Source of the DNA: Tricholoma matsutake
Taxonomy: Eukaryota > Basidiomycota > Agaricomycetes > Agaricales > Tricholomataceae
Assembly: GCA_026075535.2 (NCBI GenBank)
Contig: AP026546.1
Span: forward strand, 868,001-932,000
Direction of reading: 5' to 3'
DNA: 64,000 bases
Within the stretch, counting starts at the first letter, position 1; each line of letters opens with the position of its first letter. Made by a program: the position numbers and the translations under genes. Positions 33,692 through 45,179 of this stretch are shown here, piece after piece. Under the pieces are notes generated by a model. The model was given only the letters and a program-made list of their open reading frames with translations, was not told the origin of the DNA and ran no database searches.

Positions 33692-36600
33692 ATGCCTACT
33701 CATACTGCTGCCAGTGCTTTGATAAAACCTTTCTCATTTGATGGTGCTCCCTGGCAGTGGCCCACCTGGCAGGAGTGTACCGGCATCCTCCATGGCCTCT
33801 TCCTGGACAACGACTCGAGATTGCCCAAAGGGTGGACTTGTAGGAATGCTGTCGACGTCCAGTCCTACTTCTGAGCATATCATCTTCTCCCCTCTGAAGA
33901 CAAGAAGTTCGCCTTTGCAGTCAAAGCAAAGGGCACTTCGGCCTATCCAGGATGTGAGTTCTGGAACAATTTCATCCTGAGAAAATGGGATTCGTGGAAC
34001 ATCCATACCGCTGTCATTGAGGAGCTCAAGGAGTGGGGTATCCACCCCCTCGATATCCTTATCTCTGAAAACAACATAGATGCACCCTGGCCTGCCACTG
34101 ATAGTTATCTTCCCATCATTATCGACTCTCTCATGCTCAAGTTGTTCAGCGAAGAGGCATTTCCGAATGGCAAAGTCATCTTGAGACCAGCACTGTGGGA
34201 AGCATTTCAAATTATTCCACAGAGGTCCTGGACCACGATCCACATCCAAGTCAACAATATGAAGAACTGTCCAGCTGAGATTGAGGAAGCGGCCCTAGCT
34301 GCATTCAAAGGTAAGCCTTATCTGTTTTGCCCTTTATTCCTTTTGCCTCAACCAATCATAGATCTTGAGACTGGCAAGGTAACAAAGACGAAAGTCTCGC
34401 ATGCCATCTGCACCATCGCCAAGTGGAGGGACACTGCCGAGCTCTTCCACACAGTTGATAACATCAAGAAGGCTGAGGATATGCTAGCCGAGCTCCAGAC
34501 AATCCTTGAGGGTTTGGGCGCGAAGATCGAGAAGTGAGTAGCTGAGAGAGGTAGCCATGGTCTTCTTTTAATCTTCCTTCCTCTTTGACCAATTGCATGC
34601 ATACCCAGGTTCCTCCAAGGTAAACCCTGCCACCCTGCAGCACTTAGCCAGCAAAGAAGATGTGAGTGATGTGCTCAACCTCTACCATGAGTACTTCAAC
34701 CAGGATCTTGAGGAAGAAGAGCCACCGATATCTGATGCTCTCCCTGAACAACAGAAGCCCAACGATTGTGGCAGCGATTTTGGCATGGAAGAAGAGGCGA
34801 AGATGACCCCTGCATCCTTGGCGCTGTCGTTGGGCTACAGGACAGGCCTACCTCCATCGTTCAACAGGGTCTGCAATCAATCCGGCTTAACCCCCTGGGA
34901 CAAGCCCGATGCTTTCTCTAATGTGAATATTGATTCCCTACCAGACAATCTTAGCAAGTTACGCCTTCACTGGCACCAGCTCGCTGGCAATCATTCTATT
35001 ATATGATCAGCCCAAGCAATTGCCATGCTTGCATTTTTCATGCAGGCCATCTTCTTACAGCAGACCAAGAAAAAGCTACCAAGAATCCTGGGTAAGAGCA
35101 TCTTACCACCGAGATGACATTGACCCATGCACTTATTCCAGTGGATCAGCCTTTTCTTGGGGGCACAGACAAGTTTCCATCACTCCCTCATCTTATTGTT
35201 TGCACTGGTACCCTCATGGCACAGTGGGTGGGCAAAGTAAAGGTATTTTTACACCCGAAATCTGTGGACATATTCATCTATGATAGCCAAACCAATGGAG
35301 AAGACTTCTGGTCTTCCTCTGGACCTATGCATCTCTCCAAACATCAACCGCACAGCCGGATTATTATTGCTTCCCATTTGGTGCATTGAGCTTTTGCATG
35401 GAACTTTAGTTGAGTTACTGACCAGCTAGCATTGAAGGTTTTATTCAAAGAAATGAACAATAACTTTCATTCATCCAAGAATAAGATGAGAGACAAACGT
35501 CCTTGGGACTTGCCAACTGCCATAGGATCCCTTGAGCACACCCTCTTTGGCCACTCCTTTCTCACAATCACCATCGACGAAGCACACCACATGCGGAACC
35601 CCGGCAAAAAGCATCTTAGCACCTTGAAACTCCTCAAGCGGGCAACAGTCCAGCTCATTATGACTGCCACTCCTCTCCACACATCTTCAAAGGTAAGTCA
35701 ATGATGTCACTACTCTGCATTATAATGCTCGACATCATTTCTTCTAGGATATTGCAGCCATGGGGTGTCTTGTTGGTAAATCCTACTTCTTCACAGAGGC
35801 CACATGGTTACAGGAGAAGGATGATGCTGCTGCAGTTCGGAGAGCAAAGAAGCTTGACGATGATGGAGAGACTCAGCTTGCTGAGCGAGTCCAGGCTGTG
35901 AAGCATCTGCAGGGCCATCTCATGGGCCATTTCCTCCAGAGGACAATGGACAGCTTCGATTACAAGGACAACCCACTGCTTCCACTACCCCCATATAAAG
36001 AGATCTTGGGCATCATAACACTAACAAAAAGAGAGACGGACATTATTAAGACTTGACCCACAAGTGCCAAAGCAGCGTAAGTATAACACCATCCACTTTC
36101 TACCTTCATTTCTAACATGGTACACAGTCTCGAATCGGCCACTAACCTGTTGAAGATTCAGATGAAAGTAAGTTGCTGCAAGTGTCATATGGTCCAGTCT
36201 GATGAGCACCATGTAGAAGTTTTATCTGGAGTATCACACAGCTGTTGGGTATGCCAAGGAAGACTCTACCACAATGTGGCCATCTTTCAAGACGCTTGAG
36301 GAATGGGTGTCGGTCAAGAGTACAAAAATGGACATTTGTGCAAAAGTTTGTGCCCATTACCTAACCTACAACAAGGTGGATGACGTGTCCTTTGTGGATG
36401 GGCAGCCTGTTTTCCCGGAGATTGTGGTTACTCCAGAACAACTGCTACAAAAGACATGCCGAATCATCATCTTTCAGGAGTTTTCCTCAATGGCACAGCT
36501 ACTACAAAATGTGCATATCTCCAAGTCATCCTTCATTTCTTTCATGTCTGATGCTATCTATTGAGGTTCTCTGCCTATATGGGGTTGGGAGCTTTGCCAT

Positions 36601-38363
36601 CAATGGCAAGATCTCCTTCGAAAAGTGTGACAAGATAATTAGGGAGTTCCACAACCCTAAGAACCCCATCAGAGTCCTCATCTTCTCCAGCATCGGATCT
36701 GCTGGGCTTAACCTTTCGGTGGCCAATACCATTATATTCTTTGTGAGCATCGCCATTCCCCATTTGCCTGACATTCCATTGATATCGATTGTAAACCCAC
36801 AGGACCAACCATGGTCCACTCAAAATGAGAGACAAATATGTGGACGTGCCCACCGACAGCCCCAGAGGAATATCATCAAAGTAATTTATCTCCTTGCAAA
36901 TGACTCAGCCGATCTCCTGATGAATGGCATGGCACAAGACAAATGCAATCAGTTTGATGCCTTTGTCAGTAAGGAACTTCAAGATGGTTCGTCCTCTCAT
37001 TTGTCATTACAGCCTTACAGATTCAAACTGAATTTGTAGAGTTGGAACAACTGTTAAAGGACTGCATTCCTGACCTTCATGAGGACCCGAAGCCCGACCT
37101 TTCTTCTACCAATCAGAAAAGGAGCAACAAGTGGATCGTTGTCAATGACAAAATACCCCACATCAGCAAGCCAGATACCTCCATACTCCCATCGGACCGC
37201 GATACCTCTCTACTCCCATCGGATCCTGGTAACTCTGTTTTCCCATCAGAACCAGATGTAGGTACTTCGGATGGAGAGGGGCTTAGTGATGCCCCAAGCT
37301 CAAATATATTGGATGGCCTTCCACGTGAAGGTAAATCTTACATGCTATATAGGAAGGGCAAGTTCTGATTTATTCCTTATGCAGAGGAGATAGAATTGGA
37401 CAAGACAGAGAAGCCAATGCAAAGAAGACCCATAGCCAGCCGCTGGAGGTCACCCCCAATGGCCAGTGATGTGCCAAGCTCAAACATGTTGGATGGCCTT
37501 CCACTTGAAGATAAATCCTTACATGCTATATAGGGAGGGTAAATTCTGATTTATTCCTTATGCAGAGGACATGGAATCGGACAAGACGGAGAAGCCAGCA
37601 ACAAGAAGAGCCCTAACCAAATGCTGGAGGTCACCCAAGATCATCATGGAAGAAGAAGGTACTGCCCTTAGTCCGTTCTGGGCTATATACTACTTACAAC
37701 ATTGTTACAGATAACTTTGCCACAATTCCCCTGGTCCTTCATGGAAGCTCCCCCTTAAACTCTGACCAAGAGAGCCCTCCACAAAAATGTTCATGACAAG
37801 GAATGATTGGGGCTGAAGGCAGGGCCCAAATAATGGCTGAGCATGTCCAGCTGGAGCAGCAGCACACTACTTGTAAGTCTTCCACAGTATAATTTCAAGG
37901 AATGAAATGCGCTTATGTTTTATACAGCCTCTTTTACCGGCACAGAAAAGGAAATGAGTGGGGAGAATGACGCCACATCAAAGTCAGCTGGTGAGTCTTT
38001 CAATTGAGGTCAAAATAAACATATAGAAGAATAAAACCACATGCCGTTACAGACCTCTCACATGCCTCATCAAGTCGCATTGCAGAGAAAAACAGGGGTG
38101 GGACCTCTGGGACCTTGTCAAACAGTTTACCAAGACAATTCCTCATCCCACCAGCAGAACCAAAAAAGACCAATCCTTTCGCTAAAAAGCCCTCTACTAC
38201 AAAAACCAATCTCCCCCAGATACCCCCCATGGCCAACCCCAATCCCTTTGCCCACCTGCCCATGCAACACGAGATTCCCAGTCAAGCCAGACAATTGGAC
38301 AGTGTTTCTGTGCCGCCAACGTCTGCTCTGAAGGGCAAACATGGAAAGAAGTCTAAGCCCTAA
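33692..38363 (+). pseudogene. SNF2-family helicase-like gene, interrupted
   Basis: Start at 33692 (MPTHTAASALIKPFSF); an in-frame TGA at 33872-33874 interrupts exon 1, whose reading continues as AYHLLPSEDKKFAFAVKAKG. Intron 34312-34371 joins FKG to LETGKVTK cleanly. The ATPase part holds ITIDEAHHMRN (about 35573) and MTATPLHTS (about 35660); the helicase C-terminal part holds SSIGSAGLNLSVAN (about 36690) and QICGRAHRQPQRN (about 36834). A canonical Walker A GxGKT is not found near 35045-35090. An acidic/basic tail follows with a tandem intron-exon duplication and a last reading ending KGKHGKKSKP at 38363. SNF2 proteins move nucleosomes or DNA using ATP; this copy appears inactive. Confidence 0.75.
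37284..37640 (+). repeat. Tandem duplication of an intron-exon unit (2 x ~178 bp)
   Basis: The unit begins gtgatgYNccaagctcaaa, spans the exon end (LDGLP), an intron with atgctatata and tgatttattccttatgcag, and the next exon start (gaYaagacRgagaagccaR). Copies start at about 37285 and 37464. The repeat lies in the tail of the helicase pseudogene and would have added one intron and about 30 codons. Confidence 0.75.
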
Positions 38364-38639
38364 GCTTATGGGCTCTAAATTTTCGATCTTAGATATTTTA
38401 TACAGAAAGTCATTCTGGGCTCACATTTAAATGTTTGAATAAAATTGTTTTTCTTGTGCTGTGTTCATCAATTCATCATAAACATTCTGAGTTCACAATT
38501 AAATTCTTGCCTGATATTTTTCATGTGCCATGTTGGTCAATTCATCATAGATGTTCTGAGCTCACTGCTAAATGTTTTTTGCATCCTGTGTTTGTCGTAG
38601 TCATTCTATGATCACAATCAAATTCTTGCCGTATATTTT

Positions 38640-40275
38640 TGGCATCCACAACCTCAATGACAAACTGGACAATGCACAACATGCCTGCTGCAAATTACTC
38701 CTGCCTCCGCAACCTCAATGAGGAACTGGACAATGCATCCCATACTGCAGCAAATTTACTTGGACATCCAGAACCTCAATGATGATCTGCACAATGCATA
38801 CCATACTGCAACAAATTTCCCTGGGCATCCACCCCATCAATGAAGAACTGGACATGCATACCATACCCAGTGCAAATCAATTTCTCTGTCCACAATTTAT
38901 TTCAATGAAGAACTAGAGCACGCATACTGCACCTACTGCAAATTTACTTGGGTGTCCACAACTTCAATGAAGCACTGGATATGCATACCATACCCAGTGC
39001 AAATCTATTTCTCTGTCCACAACCTTGATGAAGAACTGGACATGCATACCAGTGCAAATCTGTTTCTCTGGCCACAACTTCAATGAAGAACTGGACCTGC
39101 ATACCAGTGCAAATCAGTTTCTCTGTCCACAACTTCGAGGAAGAACTGGACCTGCATACTGCACCCAATGCAAATCTGTTTCTCTCTCCACAACTTCAAT
39201 GAAGAACTGGACATGCATACTGCACCCAGTCCAAATCTGTTTCTCTGACCACAACTTCAATGAAGAACTGGAGATGCATACTGCACCCAGTGCAAATGTG
39301 TTTCTCTCTCCACAACTTCGATGAAGAACTGGACATGCATACTGCACCCAGTCCAAATCTGTTTCTCTGACCACAACTTCGATGAAGAACTGGACATGCA
39401 TACTGCACCCAGTGCAAATCTGTTTCTCTGACCACAACTTCAATGAAGAACTGGACATGCATACTGCACCCAATGCAAATCTGTTTGTCTCTCCACAACT
39501 TTGATGAAGAACTGGACCTGCATACTGCACCCAGTGCAAATGTGTTCTCTGTCCACAACCTCGATGAAGAACTGGACATGCATACCAGTTCAAATCTGTT
39601 TCTCTGTCCACAACTTTGATGAACAAGTGGACCTGCATACTGCACGCAGTGCAAATCTGTTTCTCTGTCCACAACCTCGATGAAGAACTGGACATGCATA
39701 CCAGTTCAAATCTGTTTCTCTGTCCACAACTTTGATGAACAAGTGGACCTGCATACTGCACCCAGTGCAAATCTGTTTCTCTGTCCACAACTTCGATGAA
39801 GAACTGGACATGCATACTGCACCCAGTGCAAATCTGTTTCTCTCTCCACAACTTCAATGAAGAACTGGAGCTGCATACTGCACCCAATGCAAATCTGTTT
39901 CTCTCTCCACAACTTCAATGAAGAACTGGACATGCATCCTGCACCCAGTGGAAATCTGTTTCACTGTCCACAACTTTGATGAAGAACTGGACATCCATAC
40001 TGCACCTAGTGCGAATCTGTTTGTCTCTCCCCACCTTCGATGAAGAACTGACCCTGCATCCTGCACCCAGTGCAAATTGATGAAGAACTGGCCCATGCAT
40101 ACCATACCCAGCAAAAATTTACTTGTGCATCCACAACTTCAATGAAGAACTGGACATTTATACCATACCCAGTGCAAATCTGTTTCTCTGTCCAAAACTT
40201 CAATGAAGAAATGGACTATGCATACCATACCCACTCTCAATTTACTTGGGCACCCCCACCTTCAATGATGATCTG
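38640..40275. repeat. 60-bp minisatellite, about 27 units
   Basis: The unit is close to cacaacttcRatgaagaact + ggacatgcatactgcaccca + gtgcaaatctgtttctctgt. Central units (39000-40060) keep an exact 60-bp period, which is why translations on several frames stay open with a 20-residue period; outer units vary from 55 to 62 bp. The same unit makes up the array at 19.4-19.8 kb. I see no start, splice or codon bias supporting a protein. Confidence 0.92.
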
Positions 40276-40560
40276 GACATACATACTGTACCCACTGCAC
40301 TGTGATCACAATCACATTCTTGCCATATATATATTTTTTGCTGTGTTTTTTGTAGATGTTCTGCATGCCCCAGTATTTCTGTTATTCAATTCATTTGTTC
40401 TGCAAATATTGTGCAGTGATCTGCAGCAATACCCACATTGTCTATAATATCATTGGCATGTGTTCCAATCCTCTGACTTCAGCACCCCTCCTGGGGAGTG
40501 CTGCAACAAGTCTCTATTTGCATTTTTCTGCTCTGTGTACTTCTGAGATGTTCTGCAAAT
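40154..40560 (+). repeat. Duplicate of the 17649-18055 segment
   Basis: Nearly identical to 17649-18055 except for small indels (gggtcgga versus gggga at the gtgctgcaac site). Here it is the natural continuation of the minisatellite into the ~165-bp repeats, so this copy is the better guide to the parent structure. Confidence 0.8.
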
Positions 40561-41125
40561 TCATTTGTGCCGTAATAATTCTGCAGTGATCTGAAGCATT
40601 AGCTGCAATATCTATGACATCAATGGAGCATTCCCATCCTCTGCCTCCAGCCCAAGTCCTGGGGAGTGCTGCAACAAGTGTCATTTTGCATTTTTCTGTT
40701 TTATGTAGTCTGAACATTCTTTTGTTCTGTAATCATTGTGCAGTGATCTGCAGCATTACATGCATCATCTATGATGTCAAATAAGTGTGTTCCCATCCTC
40801 TGACTGCTGCAAAAAGTTCTAGGGAGTGCTGAAACAATTGTCATTTTGCATTTTTCTGTTTGGTGTACTTCTGAGGCATTCTGCAAATTCTTTTCTGCTG
40901 TAATAATTATGCAGTGATCTGCAGCATCACCGGCATTGTCTATGATGTCAATGGAATGTATACACATGCTCACACAACAGTATGAGTCCTCAGGAGAATT
41001 GCTACAATACTCATGTTGCCTTTCTGTGTACAGTCCTCCCCAGACAATTCCTGTAATACAGCAGTACTAGAGATGTTGTGCAGTGATCCAATACATTACA
41101 CACATCATCTACAATGTCAGGTGAA
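40360..41125. repeat. ~165-bp tandem repeat, five units
   Basis: Each unit has gcagtgatctgcagcaNta, then atctatgatgtcaatg, then ttcccatcctctgac, then gtgctgcaacaagt and tttgcatttttctg. The gcagtgatctg anchors lie near 40412, 40583, 40740, 40912 and 41083. Divergence between units is substantial, pointing to age. Confidence 0.8.
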
Positions 41126-41165
41126 TGCTTTCTCACACTCTACCATTCTCTCTCCCAATCCCCTT

Positions 41166-41310
41166 CCCCTACTCCCCTTCCCCCACCACCCTACTCCCCT
41201 TCCCCCACCACCCTACTCCCCTTCCCCCACCACCCTACTCCCCTTCCCCCACCACCCTACTCCCCTTCCCCCACCACCCTACTCCCCTTCCCCCACCACC
41301 CTACTCCCCT
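41166..41310. repeat. 22-bp C-rich tandem repeat, about 6.5 copies
   Basis: The unit ccctactccccttcccccac + ca repeats perfectly. Because 22 is not a multiple of 3, all three frames give proline-rich translations with a 22-residue period; these are not genes. Confidence 0.95.
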
Positions 41311-41662
41311 AGTTTTCCACCCTACCCTACAATCTCAAATATATCTCCTGATAACCCTAAACCAAGTGCGAAGTACCCATACCTACCACTCCAGAGGAAG
41401 TTAGGTGTATGTTAGTTGATGCCAACCTCCCCAAATCCTCGTCAACCCTTGACGAGTCCCACATATCATTGTTGAGTCTTGATGATACCCACATCCCTGA
41501 TGACCCTACTAAATGAGGTTGTCGCATTTTTTAATAAACAAATGATTTGATTCTTTTCGTCGTACCCCGACAATACCCACATACCAGACAATGCTCTCTT
41601 CGAGATTGTCTATTTACTCAAAACACTATGCTTCTCCCCTGGACAAAGCCTAAGGGGGAGGG

Positions 41663-41860
41663 TGTGGTGACCTGGGGCTTGACCCCACCTTTGTATATAT
41701 TATATTTCCTTGCTGTTGACCTGGCTGGCCCATATAAAGGGACCAGCCTGCTATTTACATAAGCAATCTTTTTTTACCACTACCACCAATACATGAAATA
41801 TATATGTTATTCATGTTCTTTTGGCGTGTGATATAAGGAGACCCCCCTCAACTCACTACA
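41663..41860 (+). repeat. Candidate LTR
   Basis: Starts TGTGGTGA after a polypurine tract (aagggggaggg) and ends CACTACA, with a TATA-like catataaagg near 41729. The terminal inversion is imperfect and there is no target duplication. The polypurine tract on the left suggests a 3' LTR of an element whose body is otherwise lost. 41311-41662 contains no identifiable gene. Confidence 0.4.
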
Positions 41861-41959
41861 CCTGCAGTGGAATGTTGGACTTATATGTTGCATTTGACGA
41901 AAGGAAAGTCACAGAATCATCTCGAGATCTAACAACATTTCAGACACCTTTCAGAGCGC

Positions 41960-43095
41960 TTTGAATTGTCACCCTACTGATGGCTTGGACAAACTCAGTT
42001 CCAATCTTACATGATGATGTAACATTTATACTACAACCCAAAATCCCTCATATCACCATCCCTTACATTGACAACACACCAGTTAAGGGTCCAAAATCAG
42101 AATATCAAACTATTGGAGGATCTTATGAAACGATCACTGATATTCCAGGCATTTGACACTTCATTTGGGAGCATTTCAGGAATCTAAATTGTATAGTCCA
42201 ATGCATGAAGTATTGTGGAGGAACATTTTCTGGTCCGAAACTTTACCTTTGCATCCCCAAAATAATCATTCTAGGTCATCAATGCAATATTGAAGGTCGT
42301 ATGGCCAATCCCACTCACATCGCTGTGGTTAGCAAATGGGGGCCTTGTCCTTACTGAAGTCAAGATATTTCTAGGAACTATTGGAGTTTGTCGTATCTTT
42401 ATTCGAAACTTTGCTCAATGTGCTCTAGCTCTAATACACCTTACATGAAAAGATGTCCCTTTTGATTTCAGACCAAAACAAATCACAGCACAGGAAGACC
42501 TGAAGCAAGCATTGATCAATTCCCCAACAATTCATGCTATTGACTACTCATCGATACTTTGTACATCGCTATTGCCTTCTTTCTCACCCAATGCAACCCT
42601 GACAACCCTCGAAAATGATATTACAGTCAATTCAGCTTGATCATGCTTAACAACTGCAAATCCTGGTTTTTGCAAGCAAAACTCGAACTCTATGGTCTAT
42701 ATCGCACTCTCGGAGCACTTTGATTGTACCTAATAGGGGTCCAAAACCTCATTGTCGAAGTCGACGCAAGGTATATCAAAGGCATGCTCTTGAACCCTGA
42801 TATAGCACCTAGTGCTAGCATCAATCAATGGATTGTCTCAATCCTCACTTTTCACTTCATGTTAGTTCATGTCACAGGTACACATCATGGTCCAGATGGA
42901 CTTTCGAGATGTCCTCCACAAGATGAAGATGACCAGTTTGATAACAAAAACGATTTTGGAGACTGGATCAACTGTCTTCATGGTTTTGTACACCAAATCA
43001 ATCCCATCATGACTCGACCCTTCACTTCCTATCAAGTTTTGACACTCTCCCTCTCTTCAGATCTCAGTAAGGGGGAGGATCCGATCATGATATAA
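41960..43095 (+). pseudogene. Degenerate Ty3/gypsy RT-RNase H
   Basis: Fragments in changing frames match gypsy RT and RNase H: a decayed catalytic-box region near 42065 (IPYIDN), IEGRMANPTHIAVVSKWG near 42285, KIFLGTIGVCRIFIRNFAQ (42365), the RNase H stretch LIVEVDARYIKGML (about 42750) and HVTGTHHGPDGLSRCP (about 42870). The last 120 codons (42724-43095) are open. A polypurine tract gtaagggggagga (43065-43077) ends the internal part. Many stops upstream make it clearly dead; it is unrelated in detail to the gypsy element at 1-4.4 kb. Confidence 0.8.
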
Positions 43096-43171
43096 TATCA
43101 GTCATTACTTAGAATGAACAGGAAACTATTAACACTGTATTTGGGTTAATATACGAAGCCCATTATTAATT

Positions 43172-43537
43172 CTACTTATCCATTAAATTTTTTCTTATAT
43201 GTAATCCAATACCAAATAACCAATTCTCATCCATTGTAAAATAAATGGAGCTTGTAGACATGTTACTTTTGAGCCCTGAAAAAACAGAGCAGGCTTTTGC
43301 CCAGATATCCTCTGTGTTGATGATGTACCATATCAGTAAAGGTGTCAAGTCATCAAAGGGACAAACCAACTTGACACCTGGCTTGAAAACTGGATGAGTG
43401 ATAGGAATGAATTCATTCTGTGGAAGACCACATTTCCAGCAGTATTGGTATTTTTCAAAATGGAACTGTTGTTTCAGCTCTGATAACTGATATCCAGCCA
43501 AGCACTTAATATTGAAATTGCAAACATACCTCAGCAA
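43172..43537 (-). pseudogene. Zinc-ribbon-like coding fragment
   Basis: Minus-strand reading includes YCWKCGLPQNEF and later VCPFDD, a C-x2-C...C layout. Such a cysteine patch occurs at the C-terminal side of RecQ-like helicases that are repeated in agaricomycete transposon-rich regions. Only about 120 codons remain, without start or introns. The match is from pattern memory and tentative. Confidence 0.3.
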
Positions 43538-43662
43538 TGTGTAATGTTACTGTAGGGACACAATCCTTCATGTCACATGATGCTAATGACTTTAGGGCAT
43601 GTTTTTGGGACTTGAAAAAAAAAAAAAAAAGGTGATTCATCAGCACAAAGCTGGCCTATCAT

Positions 43663-43795
43663 GGAGAAGGACCCACGACCGTGGGAGCTTATTAAGCACA
43701 GGAGGGGGTGCAATTGACCACTTCTCCAGGGTGCAAGTTGAACGGAGATGATCCATTAGCTCAAAAAAAAGTTCCCACACTAGGCTAGCCTAGTG
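43663..43795. other. Possible structured element and 18-bp palindrome
   Basis: GGAGAAG at 43663 pairs with CTTCTCC at 43721-43727, enclosing a CCCACG-AC-CGTGGG hairpin (43672-43685) and other short stems, a cloverleaf-like outline of 65 nt. The T-arm consensus of tRNA is absent. At 43778-43795 lies the perfect palindrome CACTAGGCTAGCCTAGTG. A poly-A run precedes (43617-43630). Confidence 0.35.
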
Positions 43796-43847
43796 AAAAA
43801 GTAAGATAGATAGGAGCCAATGAATATGAGACAAAACCCTTCTAACC

Positions 43848-44540
43848 CTAAGTTGTGCAAAAATTATTTTTATGAATACGCTTCGTAGTAACGCGGAGAT
43901 TCTGAAAACAATGAGCAAGTTGCAGGTCTCCGGCATCCATACCCGGTATGGCGAATGGCATAACTTCGGATCTAGATTGCTCCATAATGATTGCGACGTT
44001 GTGGATCAGGTTAGGCCAATGTTCGAGGCTTGAGTGACCCTGGCCATAGAACAATGTTAGGCGAACCCGGCGTTGCTGAGGTAGCATGCATGGACGCACC
44101 AATTTGACGACTAGTGGAAGAGTAGACCGGTTCTTTGCTGTGTCCTCCACACCTTTGTTATATACTTGTGCAAACATATCCAATATACGGTAATACAGAA
44201 GCTCTTTTGCACAGAGGTCTGCCTCCCTTTCGGGTTCGGGTCGGACTCCTGTCTTGCAAAATTGGCGCAGCAATAGTAACCCTTCTGAAGGAGGCCGGCT
44301 AGGTGGATGCAGTCCTTTGTCACGCAATTCGGTTGGCGAGAAATCCGCAGCCCACATACAGTATTCGCGTTTGCGTACCAGGGCTAGGAAGGTCAAAATA
44401 TGGTACACCGTGACAGATCTCACCACAACAAATGCATGTGCCAGTGCCGGTGAGATCTTGAGATCTGTGTATACATACTGTGTTTTGTCACTCAACACCG
44501 CGGTTCCCGGGCTGGATGTGAGACTATCATATATCATAAT
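43848..44540 (-). pseudogene. Partial duplicate of JmjC-gene exon 2 with a different 5' extension
   Basis: From about 44396 to 43850 the sequence is almost identical to 51428-50884, which is exon 2 of the JmjC gene on the same strand. One base is lost in an A-run near 43860, so the reading ends NNFCTT instead of running on. The identity starts within a base or two of the exon 2 acceptor. Upstream, an unrelated in-frame 5' part (MIYDSLTSSPGTAVLSD, start 44537) replaces exon 1, and a gtgaga donor near 44430 is possible. A new chimeric gene cannot be ruled out, but loss of all downstream exons argues for a pseudogene. Confidence 0.7.
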
Positions 44541-45179
44541 GTGCCTACTTCAAGTTAAGTATGTAGTAAGTTCATCATGATGATCTCCACTGTGAGCAAG
44601 GGATGCGATGCGCCACATCGCCTGGCTGCATTGTCACGGTGGGAAAATTGCTCCCGTGAACGTGGACTTGTCACCGTGACTCGGAGCATGCGATCAATCG
44701 AACCGTAAGTTCCTGTCGGCGAGTAGTAATAGCCGACTCATCATGATTGGCATGTAGTAGTGCATCATGTTTCCCACTGGCTTGGAAACCAATATACACC
44801 TCTGCGCAGTCCAGCGTGGATTAGTAACACTTCTCTAGATTAGTACAACTCAGAAGGCCACCTGAGGGATGGGTTTTAAATTTCAGCTTTTCCCACTTGA
44901 GGCAAATCATACTGAAGACATGTTCACGTTGAACAACTTAAGAACTTCAGGAAAATGTTAGATAGCACTAGGATTTATCATGTGCATACTATGGGGCAAG
45001 GTATCATGGTATGGTTGAAAGATACTTACAGTACGTCGGGATAAACAAATTCTATAATCAGTGGTACATTCCAGGGCATCCAACAGGCCAACAGTAAGTG
45101 AAATGTTCTGTTTATTAAGAGGGTTTTTGGAACAGGGGTCCTTCATGGCATTCAGCTGCCGAGGGCCGTGCATTGTAGG
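44541..45179. other. Intergenic region
   Basis: No gene supported. Contains tcacggtg / caccgtga inverted copies about 40 bp apart (44635-44680). CpG content is high compared with the left part of the window. Confidence 0.4.

Noticed and set aside
39114..39933. Long repeat protein on the minus strand
   Set aside because: Open only because the 60-bp minisatellite period is a multiple of three; several frames are open at once.
41013..41415. Proline-rich proteins
   Set aside because: Translations of a 22-bp C-rich tandem repeat in all three frames.
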